Under the pieces are notes generated by a model. It had not been told where the DNA came from and ran no database searches. It worked only from the letters and a program-made list of their open reading frames with translations. A program made the position numbers and the translations under genes. This document shows positions 35,382 to 44,504 of a stretch of 64,000 nt of DNA, piece after piece (positions within the stretch are counted from its first letter, which is position 1; each line of letters starts with the position of its first letter). The DNA is from Lachnospiraceae bacterium (GTDB taxonomy: Bacteria > Bacillota > Clostridia > Lachnospirales > Lachnospiraceae), in the NCBI GenBank assembly GCA_022766245.1, contig JALEPL010000052.1, positions 78,478-142,477 of the forward strand, given 5' to 3'.

Positions 35382-37544
35382 TTACAAATGCAGTACCCGG
35401 TCTTTGATTTCCTGGGTTCTTCCCTGATTCCAGAACTGAGAGCCAATGTAACCACAGGTTCTGCGGGCTACATTCATCTTGTCCTGGTTTCTGTTATGGC
35501 AGTGTGGGCACTCCCACACCAGCTTACCATCCTCATCCTGTACCACCTGAATCTCGCCGTCAAATCCGCAAACCTGACAGTAATCACTCTTGGTATTCAA
35601 CTCTGCATACATGATGTTTTCATAAATGTAACGCATCACAGAAAGCACAGCCTCCAGATTATCCTGCATATTGGGAACCTCCACATAGCTGATGGCTCCT
35701 CCGGGAGACAATGCCTGGAACTGGGACTCAAACTTCAGCTTCTCAAAGGCATCAATAGGCTCTGTCACATGTACATGATAGCTGTTGGTAATATAGTTTT
35801 TATCGGTAACTCCTTCAATAATTCCAAAACGTTTTTTCAGACATTTCGCAAACTTATAGGTGGTAGACTCCAGGGGCGTGCCGTACACAGAGAAGTCGAT
35901 ATTGTGCTTGTCCTTCCACACTTTGCAGGCATCATTCAGATGCTGCATCACCTTCAATGCAAACGGAGTGGCAGAAGGGTCCGTGTGTGACTTTCCGGTC
36001 ATATATCTGGTACACTCACAAAGTCCTGCATAGCCCAGAGAAATAGTGGAATATCCGCCATACAGCAGCTTATCGATGGTCTCCCCCTTCTTCAGGCGTG
36101 CCAACGCTCCATGCTGCCAGAGAATCGGAGCCACATCAGAAGGAGTTCCCTTCAAACGGTTGTGTCTGGCCATCAGCGCCCGATAGCAAAGCTCTAATCG
36201 TTCATCAAATATCTTCCAGAATTTATCGAAATCTCCACCAGAAGAACATGCAATGTCCACCAGATTGATGGTGACCACACCCTGGTTGAATCTGCCGTAG
36301 AACTTTGGCTTGCCCTCCTCATCATGATATACCGTCAGGAAGGAACGGCATCCCATACAGGTATAGCAGTTTCCATCCTTGATCTCTTTCATTTTTTTCT
36401 CAGAAATGTAATCCGGCACCAGTCTCTTGGCTGAACACTTTGCCGCCTTTTTGGTGAGATAATAGTATTCGCTGTCCTCGTGAATATTATCCTCCTCCAG
36501 CACATAAATCAACTTCGGGAATGCCGGTGTAATCCACACACCGTCCTCATTTTTCACACCCTGATACCGCTGATCCAGCACTTCTTCAATAATCATGGCC
36601 AGATCCTTTTTCTCCTGCTCATTCTTTGCCTCGTTCAGATACATAAATACGGTAACAAAAGGTGACTGGCCGTTGGTGGTCATCAGAGTTACCACCTGAT
36701 ACTGGATCACCTGAACACCACGCTCGATCTCGTCATGAAGACGACGCTCTACAATCCGGTCGATCTTGTCCTGGCTGATGGTAGTGCCCGCCTCCTCTAA
36801 GGTACGCACAAGCTCTGCACGGATCTTATCACGGCTGATCTGTACAAAAGGAACCAGATGAGCCAGGGAAATGCTCTGCCCGCCATACTGAGAGCTGGCC
36901 ACCTGGGCAATAATCTGAGTGGCAATATTACATGCAGTGGAGAATGAATGAGGCTTGTCGATCTTCGTTCCGCTGATGACCGTGCCGTTCTGCAGCATAT
37001 CCTCCAGATTCACCAGGTCACAGTTGTGCATGTGCTGGGCAAAATAGTCTGCATCGTGGAAATGAATGAGACCCTGCTCATGCGCTTCCACAATGTCCTC
37101 GTCCAACAGAAATCTCTTAGTGATATCTTTGCTGACCTCGCCTGCCATGTAATCACGCTGTACGCTGTTTACGGTGGAATCTTTGTTAGAGTTCTCCTGT
37201 TTCACCTCTTCGTTATTGCACTCAATCAAGCTTAAAATCTGCTCGTCTGTAGAATTAGACTTACGCACCAAGGCACGCTTATAGCGGTAGGTAATGTATT
37301 TTCTTGCCACGGAGAAGGCCTGCTTTGCCATAATTTGGTCCTCCACCAGATCCTGAATGTCCTCAACATTCAGGGCATGGTTGGATGCCTTGCACTTATC
37401 CTCGATGAAAGTGGCAATTTCTTTTATCTGATCTGCATTCAGACGCTCTGTCTCTACCACTTCCTTATTGGCCTTGTTAATGGCTGTAATGATCTTGGTG
37501 ATGTCAAAATCGACTTCCATTCCGCTTCTTTTGATGATTTTCAT
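35382..37544 (-). CDS. nrdD: Anaerobic ribonucleoside-triphosphate reductase
   Basis: 720 residues. Class III reductase making dNTPs without oxygen. An N-terminal ATP-cone (residues 1-95, IIKRSGMEVDFDITKIITAI) gives allosteric control. Active-site cysteines are seen in STACNIATQIIAQ and CYTCMGCRSFL. Near the C-terminus are the zinc site (CQVCG and CPHC) and the glycyl radical motif RRTCGYIG. The promoter at 37636-37665 and NrdR-like boxes lie upstream. As the main dNTP source it fits an obligate anaerobe. Confidence 0.97.
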   Translation of the reverse strand: MKIIKRSGMEVDFDITKIITAINKANKEVVETERLNADQIKEIATFIEDKCKASNHALNVEDIQDLVEDQIMAKQAFSVARKYITYRYKRALVRKSNSTDEQILSLIECNNEEVKQENSNKDSTVNSVQRDYMAGEVSKDITKRFLLDEDIVEAHEQGLIHFHDADYFAQHMHNCDLVNLEDMLQNGTVISGTKIDKPHSFSTACNIATQIIAQVASSQYGGQSISLAHLVPFVQISRDKIRAELVRTLEEAGTTISQDKIDRIVERRLHDEIERGVQVIQYQVVTLMTTNGQSPFVTVFMYLNEAKNEQEKKDLAMIIEEVLDQRYQGVKNEDGVWITPAFPKLIYVLEEDNIHEDSEYYYLTKKAAKCSAKRLVPDYISEKKMKEIKDGNCYTCMGCRSFLTVYHDEEGKPKFYGRFNQGVVTINLVDIACSSGGDFDKFWKIFDERLELCYRALMARHNRLKGTPSDVAPILWQHGALARLKKGETIDKLLYGGYSTISLGYAGLCECTRYMTGKSHTDPSATPFALKVMQHLNDACKVWKDKHNIDFSVYGTPLESTTYKFAKCLKKRFGIIEGVTDKNYITNSYHVHVTEPIDAFEKLKFESQFQALSPGGAISYVEVPNMQDNLEAVLSVMRYIYENIMYAELNTKSDYCQVCGFDGEIQVVQDEDGKLVWECPHCHNRNQDKMNVARRTCGYIGSQFWNQGRTQEIKDRVLHL

Positions 37545-37599
37545 GGTATCTACTCCTGAATAATAAATGTGTACTGAATAGTTACAATTTGTTATAAAA

Positions 37600-37615
37600 A
37601 CACAGTATCTTGTGT
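37600..37615 (-). promoter_or_regulatory. NrdR-like box 2 (downstream)
   Basis: ACACAAGATACTGTGT on the minus strand, a near-perfect palindrome close to the NrdR consensus aCaCwATATaTwGtGt. Its centre is 41 bp (about four helix turns) from box 1, and it falls just after the likely transcription start. Confidence 0.6.
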
Positions 37616-37635
37616 ATTGTTCTTAGCAATGCCTA

Positions 37636-37665
37636 TTATATACCATATATTGTGTTCCTTGCAAC
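37636..37665 (-). promoter_or_regulatory. nrdD promoter with NrdR-like box 1
   Basis: TTGCAA (37665-37660), 18-bp spacer, TATAAT (37641-37636). The minus-strand ACACAATATATGGTAT (37656-37641), similar to NrdR boxes, occupies the spacer, so a bound repressor would block polymerase. Confidence 0.65.
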
Positions 37666-37782
37666 AGTTTTATACAAGATTATGAAGTCGGATTTTGTAT
37701 ATTATTAAATACAATTGTATTTTTTCAATTTTTTTATATTTTTTTCACATATAATTCACAACCTGCGGATATACTAGTTAAT

Positions 37783-37829
37783 GTCAACAGGGAACAGTTC
37801 ATCCCCCAACGAACTGCAAGCCGGTTGAC
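37783..37829 (+). ncRNA. Structured hairpin element, possible small RNA
   Basis: GTCAAC pairs with GTTGAC and, inside, CAGTTC pairs with GAACTG; the spacers A-GGGAA and CAAGCC between the stems look like an internal loop. On the plus strand ACAAAACTTTTTT follows, a possible U-tract. TATAAT at 37750-37755 is a possible -10 without a good -35. Not matched to a known RNA family. Confidence 0.35.
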
Positions 37830-37864
37830 GACAAAACTTTTTTCATAAATTTTCATAACTCCCC

Positions 37865-37897
37865 AGAAAGCCACCGCATCCCCTGCGGTGGCTTTCT
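37865..37897. terminator. Strong hairpin after the DUF4143 ATPase gene
   Basis: Perfect 14-bp stem AGAAAGCCACCGCA/TGCGGTGGCTTTCT with a 5-nt loop, 13 bp past the stop codon. The following bases are not U-rich on either strand. Confidence 0.7.
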
Positions 37898-37909
37898 CAT
37901 TGCATCGAT

Positions 37910-39169
37910 TTATAATTCCAAAGAATCTGCATTCAGCAAGAAATCATACACATTCATCATTAAAATACCATCCTCATTATAAAATGGTTTTGGTGTATCT
38001 GATGTAATAACAATTTTCTTAAAAGAATCATTAATTTTTAAGAATGGACGAACCTCTTGCGCCATCTTCTCCTCAGTTCCTAACATATATGCTGACTGAA
38101 TATAATATTTTTTAGAACCTTTCCTGCAAATAAAATCTACCTCTAATTGTTTTTTTACCGGTTTTCCTTCCTGATTCTTTTCAACAACAGTCAAATTTCC
38201 AACGTCTACACTAAAGCCTCTCATTCTTAATTCATTATAAATTACATTTTCCATGGAATGAGTCACTTCCATTTGTCTATAATTAATTCTTGAATTTCTA
38301 AGTCCCATATCCATAAAATAATACTTAAGTGGGGTACCTATATATGATTTTCCCTTAATATCATATCTATTTGCCTCTTCAATTAAAAAAGCATCTTCCA
38401 AATACTCAATATATTTCGTAATAGTAGTAGCTGTAATCTTTGACTTACTTACACTTTTAAATGTTTTTTGTAGTTTATTTGGATTCGTTAAAGCACCTAT
38501 TGCAGAGGATAATACATCAAGCAGCGCTTCCATCTCTCCAACATTTCTAATTTTATTGCGTTTCACAATATCACTAATATACGTTTCCTTAAACAGATTA
38601 TCCAAAAGTGTCATCTTTTGTTCTTCTGTTTCTGCCAGTACCACCAACGGTATTCCCCCATAAGTAATATATTCATTCCATCCATCATATCTGTTTCCAT
38701 CATAAGCAGTCATAAATTCAGAGAAGCTCAACGGATACATATGGACTTCATCTCCTCTGCTGCCAAATTCAGTTGCTATATCTCTTGATAAAAATTTCGC
38801 ATTACTTCCCGTTACAAACACATCGCAGTTCTTTTTATCTGCCAATCCATTGAGTACACTCACAAATTCATCTAGCAACTGCACTTCATCCAACAGAAAA
38901 TAATATGTTTCTTCATCCTTAAACTGCTCTTTTGCCCAAGGGTAAAAAACTTTCGGATCTCGGTATTCTATATTATCAAATAAATCAAATGCCATCTCTA
39001 TGATGTGTTCTTCATCTACCCCACTTTCAATCAAATGATTTTTAAACAATGTTCGTAGTAAATAAGATTTTCCACATCTCCTTATTCCGGTTACAATTTT
39101 AATCAGTCCATTACCTTTACGTTTTATAAGTTGCTCCAAGTAATAGTCTCTCTTAATTTCTCTTTCCAT
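37910..39169 (-). CDS. AAA ATPase of the DUF4143 type
   Basis: 419 residues, AGGAG ribosome site. Residues 25-160 are a P-loop ATPase with Walker A TGIRRCGKSYLL, Walker B-like YYFLLDEVQLLDE, and sensor FVTGSNAKFLS. The middle and C-terminal parts match the DUF4143 layout, with FSFSEFM-like LSFSEFMTAY, a YITYGGIPLV motif and an ELRMRGFSVDVG region of PD-(D/E)xK-like appearance (LEVDFICRKGSKKYYIQ, where D and the E/Q-K follow the nuclease pattern). Function is unknown; such genes are often horizontally acquired. Its base composition is clearly more AT-rich than its neighbours, and it sits directly past the ssrA 3' end in a repeat-rich stretch, both signs of transfer. Confidence 0.85.
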   Translation of the reverse strand: MEREIKRDYYLEQLIKRKGNGLIKIVTGIRRCGKSYLLRTLFKNHLIESGVDEEHIIEMAFDLFDNIEYRDPKVFYPWAKEQFKDEETYYFLLDEVQLLDEFVSVLNGLADKKNCDVFVTGSNAKFLSRDIATEFGSRGDEVHMYPLSFSEFMTAYDGNRYDGWNEYITYGGIPLVVLAETEEQKMTLLDNLFKETYISDIVKRNKIRNVGEMEALLDVLSSAIGALTNPNKLQKTFKSVSKSKITATTITKYIEYLEDAFLIEEANRYDIKGKSYIGTPLKYYFMDMGLRNSRINYRQMEVTHSMENVIYNELRMRGFSVDVGNLTVVEKNQEGKPVKKQLEVDFICRKGSKKYYIQSAYMLGTEEKMAQEVRPFLKINDSFKKIVITSDTPKPFYNEDGILMMNVYDFLLNADSLEL

Positions 39170-39220
39170 TTTGCGCGCTCCTAAAAGATATTTTGGTTAG
39201 TTTATCCCTAAATTTCTTTT

Positions 39221-39249
39221 AGTATACTCTTTGAATTACTCTATTTCAA
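39221..39249 (-). promoter_or_regulatory. Promoter of the DUF4143 ATPase gene
   Basis: TTGAAA (39249-39244), 17-bp spacer, TATACT (39226-39221); about 50 bp upstream of the ATG. Confidence 0.7.
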
Positions 39250-39262
39250 GAGCTGCAGAAGA

Positions 39263-39288
39263 AATTTCGGTTAATTATAACCGAAATT
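39263..39288. repeat. Palindrome upstream of the ATPase promoter
   Basis: AATTTCGGTTA-ATTA-TAACCGAAATT: a perfect 11-bp stem and 4-nt loop just before the -35 hexamer; could be an operator or a transcript end for ssrA read-through. Confidence 0.5.
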
Positions 39289-39618
39289 GTTACTAAATGG
39301 TATCTGTTCAGAACCGGCCGAATCACTTGCTGATGAGACCGTAAGAACATGATTCGGCTGTGAGCAAAGTCTACGCTTCGCTTCGGTCGGTGTTGAACAG
39401 GTGCCACTGGCACCTAACACCCCATCGGCGCAGCCGATTTTCATGGGTTTGCGAATCGTATCTGTGAAGGTACTGAACAGATACACTAAATGTGCAAAAT
39501 CCGAACTTGTCACCAAGTTCGGATTATCACTTGTTAGTGGAGCAAACGCATCTAAATCCGAACCAGTTCGGATGGGCGTTTGCGTAGGCAATCCCTCCTT
39601 CGGAGGAATTACAGATAG
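39289..39618. repeat. Highly palindromic intergenic stretch between ssrA and the ATPase gene
   Basis: 330 bp without a credible gene. It holds outer arms GTATCTGTTCAG (39300-39311) and CTGAACAGATAC (39473-39484), GCCGAATCA facing TGATTCGGC, a diverged copy of the 64-bp repeat (39300-39356), the hairpin AATCCGAACTTG/CAAGTTCGGATT, CAAACGC facing GCGTTTG, and ATTCCTCC/GGAGGGAT next to ssrA. Open frames here are a by-product of palindromic sequence. Confidence 0.7.
39457..39484. repeat. Dispersed 28-bp palindromic repeat
   Basis: CGTATCTGTGAAGGTACTGA followed by ACAGATAC; 27 of 28 bases match the reverse complement of 46206-46233. Arms GTATCTGT and ACAGATAC pair. Confidence 0.8.
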
Positions 39619-39958
39619 TGGACTAGACGGGAGTCGAACCCGTGTCCGAAAACCAATCCCCTGTCCTTCTACGAGCGTAGTTCATGTTTTTACATTCCCT
39701 CTGCAACTCCGGCATGAACACCGTAATTGTTTCAGTAGCTTCATGATACGCCCACCGGCTCAAAGCTTTGCCGGTGTCGTTTCCTACATGATTGATGCCC
39801 GGATTCTAATGTGTAGGTGCACTAGAGCGGACAACGCTGACTAGGCAGCGTAAGCTAATTTATTATCGTTAGCGTTTAATTTTAAGTTTGGAATTTAACG
39901 TATCCCGTACGGCTCGCTTCTCCAGCTTCATAATCCCCGTCGAAACCTTTACTAGCCC
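39619..39958 (-). ncRNA. ssrA: Transfer-messenger RNA
   Basis: 340 nt on the minus strand. The tRNA-like ends GGGCTAG (39958-39952) and CTAGTCC (39626-39620) pair, and the T-arm reads GGACACGGGTTCGACTCCCG. The tag reading frame runs 39873-39841 and encodes ANDNKLAYAA followed by TAG, so with the charged Ala the tag is AANDNKLAYAA. CCA is not encoded. It rescues stalled ribosomes together with SmpB, whose gene is 220 bp upstream on the same strand. Confidence 0.97.
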
Positions 39959-39982
39959 TTAATAAATTTATTATCACTATTT

Positions 39983-40011
39983 ATTATAATCAATCTGCCC
40001 GGGTTTGGCAA
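39983..40011 (-). promoter_or_regulatory. ssrA promoter
   Basis: TTGCCA (40011-40006), 17-bp spacer, TATAAT (39988-39983), about 25 bp before the mature 5' end, leaving a short leader for RNase P to remove. Confidence 0.8.
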
Positions 40012-40030
40012 GTGAACCTGCCGTTTAATT

Positions 40031-40064
40031 GTTACAGTTCACTGGCAAGCCAGTAAACTGTAAC
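40031..40064. repeat. Strong hairpin between smpB and ssrA
   Basis: GTTACAGTTCACTGGC pairs with GCCAGTAAACTGTAAC (16 bp, one G-U/A-C site) with only an AA loop. Next to it TTCGCAGGCTT (40066-40076) faces AAGCCTGCGAA (40101-40111). Probably ends the secG-rnr-smpB transcript. Confidence 0.65.
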
Positions 40065-40109
40065 TTTCGCAGGCTTATTTAAAGTTTTGCTTCGCAAAAG
40101 AAGCCTGCG

Positions 40110-40173
40110 AACACCTGAATCACGTTCTTACGCCGCCATACAGCAAGTGTCTGGCGGCTGTGTGAACAGTAAC
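40110..40173 (-). repeat. 64-bp dispersed repeat, copy A
   Basis: Minus strand starts GTTACTGTTCACACAGCCGC and ends TTCAGGTGTT; 61 of 64 bases match 51140-51203. GCCGCCA and TGGCGGC form its central hairpin. Lies 8 bp past the smpB stop. Confidence 0.88.
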
Positions 40174-40181
40174 GTTTAATT

Positions 40182-40646
40182 TTACAGATTTCTTACCTTG
40201 AATTCTCGTTCTGCCTCCCGGCGCTGATCCTTCTTGGCGATGTCGTCCCGCTTATCATAAAGCTTTTTACCCTTTGCCAAAGCGATCTGTACTTTCACCA
40301 GACTCCCCTTTAAGTATACCTCCACCGGGACGATGGTATACCCTGTTTCTTTGATTTTCTGCTCCAGCTTCAAGATGTCCTTTTTGTGGAGCAGCAGCTT
40401 TTTCGGCCGCAGGGGATCCCGGTTGAAGATATTCCCCTTTTCATAGGGGCTGATGTGCATGCCGTAAATGATGACTTCTCCATTTTCTATATGAACGAAG
40501 GACTCTTTGATGCTGCATTTGCCCATGCGCAGGGACTTTACCTCTGTGCCGTGAAGGCTGATTCCGGCCTCATACAATTCTTCTAAAAAATATTCATGTC
40601 TCGCCTTTTTATTGTTGGCGATCAATTTAACGGATTCTTTTGCCAT
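40182..40646 (-). CDS. smpB: SsrA-binding protein SmpB
   Basis: 154 residues. Binds tmRNA and carries it to stalled ribosomes. The family motifs are seen: [63 protein letters not shown], and the basic C-terminal tail [21 protein letters not shown] that enters the mRNA channel. GGGAGG ribosome site. Follows rnr by 36 bp; the secG-rnr-smpB-ssrA order is typical of Firmicutes. Confidence 0.97.
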   Translation of the reverse strand: MAKESVKLIANNKKARHEYFLEELYEAGISLHGTEVKSLRMGKCSIKESFVHIENGEVIIYGMHISPYEKGNIFNRDPLRPKKLLLHKKDILKLEQKIKETGYTIVPVEVYLKGSLVKVQIALAKGKKLYDKRDDIAKKDQRREAEREFKVRNL

Positions 40647-40682
40647 AAATTCCCTCCTCCCTACTTTTTTCTATTTTTCGAA

Positions 40683-42821
40683 TCATCGGTCGTCAGATCC
40701 ACCAATGATTCGAAAATCAATGGTGCGCACCAGTGTGTCCACGGAAACCGCCTCTACCATAACCCGCTGTCCCAGCTTGTAATGCTTGTTGGTGACTTCT
40801 CCGATGAGCTCATAGGTGTCTTCCTGATAATAGTAATAATCGTCATCCAGGGAAGTCACATGCACCAGTCCCTCAATGGTATTGGGCAGTTCTACATACA
40901 GTCCCCATCCGGTAACACTGGATATGACTCCTTCAAACACTTCGCCCAGATGCTTCTCCATGTACTGGACTTTTTTCAGTTTATCTGTCTCCCGCTCTGC
41001 CTCATCGGCCCGGCGCTCCATCTCACTGGAATGCTTTGCCACCTCAGGCAATATCTTTTCATAGTGTTCCCGGCGTTTCTGATTCATCCTTCCTCGCAGG
41101 GTTTCCTTAATGATGCGGTGAATCTGCAAATCCGGATAACGACGGATGGGCGAGGTAAAATGACAGTAATAGGATGTGGCCAGACCAAAGTGTCCGGTGT
41201 TATCCGTCGTATACTTTGCCTGCTTCATGGAGCGCAGGGTCAGACGACTGATCAACGCTTCCTCATCGGTTCCTTCTATTTTCCCCAAAAGCTTCTGCAG
41301 CTCCTTGGGATGTACCTCCTCGTTTGCCACATGAAGGTTATAGCCGAAATTCCCGATGAGGGTAGCCAGTTTACGAATCTTCTCCTCGTCCGGCGTCTCA
41401 TGGGTACGGTAAACAAAGGGTATCTCCTGCCAGAAAAAGTCCTGCGCCACAGTTTCGTTGGCAATCAGCATGAAATCTTCGATTAAGCGGGTGGCTGTGT
41501 TGCGCTCGTAGGGCTTAATCTCGATGGGCTCTCCCTTTTCATTCAGCAGGATCTTTGTCTCCGGAAAATCAAAGTCAATGGAGCCCCGCTTCATGCGTTT
41601 GCTGCGCAAAAGTGCTGCCAGCTCTCCCATCTGCTCAAACATGGGAACCAAGTGTGCATATCGTGCACATTCCACCTCATCATGGTCCTCCAGAATTTTT
41701 TTCACGGAGCTGTAGGTCATCCGTTCATCGATTCGCACCACTGTCTCTGCTATTTTATGGTCAATGACCTTTCCCTTGGGATTGATCGTCATGATGCAGC
41801 TTAAAGCCAGACGATTCTCTCCTGCATTCAGGGAACAGATCCCATTGGACAGCTTGTGAGGCAGCATGGGAATCACCCGGTCTACCAGATACACACTGGT
41901 TCCCCGGTTCAGCGCCTCCACATCCAGCGCACTGTGCTCCTGCACATAATTTGCCACATCGGCAATGTGCACACCGAGAATGTAATTGTCACCTTCCATG
42001 GTCAGGGACACCGCATCATCCAGATCCTTGGAATCCTCTCCGTCGATGGTCACCATCTGCCAGTTCCGCAAGTCCATGCGGCCAGCCATATCTGCATCAC
42101 TAACCTCATGGGCTACATTTTCCACCTGCTTCATAATCTTGGGACTAAACTCCACAGGCAAATCATAACCTCTCACGATGGACATAATGTCCGTACCCGG
42201 GTCATTGATATGGCCGATGATCTCTACCACTTTTCCCTCAGGCTTCTTGCCGTTCTCCCCATAGCTGGTAAGCTCCACCACTACCTTATGCCCGGTGACA
42301 GCCCCCATAGAACGCTCCTGGGGAATAAAAATATCAGACGACAGCTTCTGGTTATCCGGCACCACAAATCCATATGTCCTGCTGGCCTGATAGGTCCCCA
42401 CAATCTGGCTCAGCCCATGGGAAATGACTTTTACAATGGTACCTTCCCGCCGCTTGCCGCTGTTGATATCGGTGATAGCCACCTCCACGGTATCCATATG
42501 CATGGCACCGTTGGTATTTTCCCCAGAGATAAAGATGTCCTCATCCTCTCCCTCCACGGTAACAAAGCCAAAGCCACGGCTGTTTCCTGTATAGACCCCG
42601 GTGAAAAATCTGCCGGAGGCTTTCACGTACTTTCCCTTTGGAGTGAGTTCGATTTTCCCTTCTGTCACCAACTCGTCCAACACCTGATGCAAGTCCTGAC
42701 GCTGGTCTTTTCTCACCTGCAGAACCATAGCCATCTCCTTGGCCTTCATGGGCACATACAGATCGTCGCAGATAAAATCATATACAATTTTCTTTTTCTT
42801 TTCCAATACTTTTTCTTCCAT
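40683..42821 (-). CDS. rnr: Ribonuclease R
   Basis: 712 residues from ATG 42821 (AGGAG 5 nt upstream; the longer frame to 42893 runs through the secG terminator). A processive 3'-5' exoribonuclease that degrades structured RNA and works with tmRNA in clearing defective mRNA. Order: N-terminal helix-turn-helix, two cold-shock domains (GFGFVTVEGEDEDIFISG), the RNB catalytic domain with the Asp cluster (DGEDSKDLDDAVSL) and the ending HFTSPIRRYPDLQIHR, and a C-terminal S1 domain (VFEGVISSVTGWGLYVEL). Confidence 0.96.
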   Translation of the reverse strand: MEEKVLEKKKKIVYDFICDDLYVPMKAKEMAMVLQVRKDQRQDLHQVLDELVTEGKIELTPKGKYVKASGRFFTGVYTGNSRGFGFVTVEGEDEDIFISGENTNGAMHMDTVEVAITDINSGKRREGTIVKVISHGLSQIVGTYQASRTYGFVVPDNQKLSSDIFIPQERSMGAVTGHKVVVELTSYGENGKKPEGKVVEIIGHINDPGTDIMSIVRGYDLPVEFSPKIMKQVENVAHEVSDADMAGRMDLRNWQMVTIDGEDSKDLDDAVSLTMEGDNYILGVHIADVANYVQEHSALDVEALNRGTSVYLVDRVIPMLPHKLSNGICSLNAGENRLALSCIMTINPKGKVIDHKIAETVVRIDERMTYSSVKKILEDHDEVECARYAHLVPMFEQMGELAALLRSKRMKRGSIDFDFPETKILLNEKGEPIEIKPYERNTATRLIEDFMLIANETVAQDFFWQEIPFVYRTHETPDEEKIRKLATLIGNFGYNLHVANEEVHPKELQKLLGKIEGTDEEALISRLTLRSMKQAKYTTDNTGHFGLATSYYCHFTSPIRRYPDLQIHRIIKETLRGRMNQKRREHYEKILPEVAKHSSEMERRADEAERETDKLKKVQYMEKHLGEVFEGVISSVTGWGLYVELPNTIEGLVHVTSLDDDYYYYQEDTYELIGEVTNKHYKLGQRVMVEAVSVDTLVRTIDFRIIGGSDDR

Positions 42822-42845
42822 ACTTGCTCCTGAAAAGGGAATCCC

Positions 42846-42883
42846 AAAAAAATAGCTGTCGTAAATCAAAAATCTACGACAGC
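42846..42883 (-). terminator. Terminator/attenuator after secG
   Basis: GCTGTCGTA/TACGACAGC (9 bp, 11-nt loop) followed by TATTTTTTT on the minus strand, 7 bp past the secG stop and before rnr. It should reduce read-through into rnr-smpB. Confidence 0.85.
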
Positions 42884-42889
42884 CTTTTA

Positions 42890-43129
42890 TCAAAAACTTC
42901 CAATGTTCAATACGATGGCCAGAAGAATGAAAAGGATAACCAAAACTCTGGTGATCTTTACCAGTAAACCCTCCATCGAACGACCCTTGTTCTTGCCCCA
43001 GTAAGTATCAGCGGCACCGCTGATTGCTCCAAGTCCTGCGGACTTACCTTCCTGAAGTAAGATGATAACTGTCAATGCTAATGATATAAGAATAAAAACA
43101 ACTGTCGAAACCGTCTTTAAAACTGCCAC
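42890..43129 (-). CDS. secG: Preprotein translocase subunit SecG
   Basis: 79 residues from GTG 43129, with AGGAGG 8 nt upstream; a GTG at 43138 overlaps the ribosome site. Two membrane helices (VSTVVFILISLALTVIILLQ and ITRVLVILFILLAIVLNI) flank the conserved EGKSAGLGAISGAADTYWGKNKGRSMEG loop region, which is diagnostic for SecG. Part of the SecYEG channel. Confidence 0.94.
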   Translation of the reverse strand: MAVLKTVSTVVFILISLALTVIILLQEGKSAGLGAISGAADTYWGKNKGRSMEGLLVKITRVLVILFILLAIVLNIGSF

Positions 43130-43198
43130 GGGGAACACCTCCTGTGTATAAATTCAACTTACTGTCAATGCGATATCTGCGTTGACTCACTGAGGTTC

Positions 43199-43227
43199 AT
43201 TATATCATAGGCATTTATGAAATACAA
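43199..43227 (-). promoter_or_regulatory. Promoter of secG-rnr-smpB
   Basis: TTGTAT (43227-43222), 17-bp spacer, TATAAT (43204-43199), about 70 bp upstream of the secG start. Confidence 0.75.
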
Positions 43228-43234
43228 GTTTTTT

Positions 43235-44503
43235 TTACAATGATTCATCAATCCGCATGAGGCGATTATACTTCGCTGTGCGCTCCCCTCTACAGGGTGC
43301 ACCGGTTTTAATCAGATCACTGGAGAGCCCCACAGATAAATCTGCAATGGTGGTATCCTCCGTCTCTCCACTGCGATGAGACATGATCGTCTGATATCCG
43401 TTCTCCCTGGCAATTCGTATGGTCTGCATGGTTTCAGAAAGGGAGCCAATCTGGTTTGGCTTAATGAGGATTGCATTGGCGCAGCCCATGGCAATACCCT
43501 TTTCTAATCTTCTCGCATTGGTGACAAACAAATCATCCCCCACAAGTACTACCCGGTTTCCCACCGCCTGAGTAAGCTTTTTCCAGCCGTTCCAGTCTTC
43601 CTCATCCAAAGGATCCTCAATGGAATAGATGGGATATTTCTGGATCAGCTCCTGCCAGTGAGCAATCAGCTGATCTGTGGTATACACCGTCTTCGCCTTG
43701 GGAAGACAATAATGCTCCGCACCTTCTTTTTTCCACTCACTGGCTGCCGCATCCAGAGATATCATAAAATCCTTTCCTCTACCACAGGAATATCCCGCTC
43801 TGCTGATGGACTCCATAATCAATTCGATGGCAGCCTCCTCGTTTTCCACGTTTGGTGCAAAACCGCCTTCATCTCCCACAGCCACAGAAAGCCCTCTTTT
43901 TTTTAGTAGGGATTTCAGGCGACCGTAAACTTCCGCACACCAGCGGATTCCCTCTGTGATACAGCAAGCCCCCATGGGAAGAATCATGAATTCCTGCACA
44001 TCCAGATTGTTGTCCGAATGAGCACCTCCGTTCAAAATATTCATCATGGGAACCGGCATGGTCACCGCATTTACACCACCTACATAGCGATATAGCGGCA
44101 TATGCAATGCTTTGGATGCTGCCTTTGCCGTGGCAAGGGAAACGCTTAAAATCGCATTGGCTCCCAAAACGGATTTGTTGTTTGTTCCGTCAGCATCCAG
44201 CATAAGCTGATCGATTCTTTCCTGACGCAGGGCATTTTTCCCCACCAGAAGCTTCGCAATCTTATCATTCACATTTTTTACTGCCTGGGATACCCCGTTT
44301 CCCAAATATCGGTCATCCTGATCCCTAAGTTCCACTGCCTCAAAGGCTCCTGTACTGGCTCCGGAGGGCACTGCTGCCCGGGCTGTGCTCTTTTTCCCAT
44401 TTGTCTCGGTTTCCACCGTAACCTCCGCCTCCACGGTAGGATTCCCTCTGGAATCTAAAATTTCTCTGGCGTGTACTCGTGTAATCGTTAATTTTAATGA
44501 CAT
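43235..44503 (-). CDS. eno: Enolase
   Basis: 422 residues. Converts 2-phosphoglycerate to phosphoenolpyruvate. Active-site and Mg ligands are present: [18 protein letters not shown] (His, Glu), [11 protein letters not shown], Asp in [11 protein letters not shown], Glu in [12 protein letters not shown], Asp in [11 protein letters not shown], and Lys in [10 protein letters not shown]. Some positions are less usual ([17 protein letters not shown]), but no key residue is lost. The SD sequence AGGAGG sits in a stem with upstream sequence (44505-44570). Confidence 0.96.
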   Translation of the reverse strand: MSLKLTITRVHAREILDSRGNPTVEAEVTVETETNGKKSTARAAVPSGASTGAFEAVELRDQDDRYLGNGVSQAVKNVNDKIAKLLVGKNALRQERIDQLMLDADGTNNKSVLGANAILSVSLATAKAASKALHMPLYRYVGGVNAVTMPVPMMNILNGGAHSDNNLDVQEFMILPMGACCITEGIRWCAEVYGRLKSLLKKRGLSVAVGDEGGFAPNVENEEAAIELIMESISRAGYSCGRGKDFMISLDAAASEWKKEGAEHYCLPKAKTVYTTDQLIAHWQELIQKYPIYSIEDPLDEEDWNGWKKLTQAVGNRVVLVGDDLFVTNARRLEKGIAMGCANAILIKPNQIGSLSETMQTIRIARENGYQTIMSHRSGETEDTTIADLSVGLSSDLIKTGAPCRGERTAKYNRLMRIDESL

Positions 44504-44504
44504 A

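Noticed and set aside
39271..39591. Open reading frame of 106 codons on the minus strand in the ssrA-ATPase gap
   Set aside because: It is built from inverted and dispersed repeats, lacks a ribosome site and has no protein-like pattern.
37897..39626. Attachment site duplication of the ssrA 3' end around the ATPase gene
   Set aside because: I found no second copy of the tmRNA 3' end near 37900, so an island boundary is not supported.
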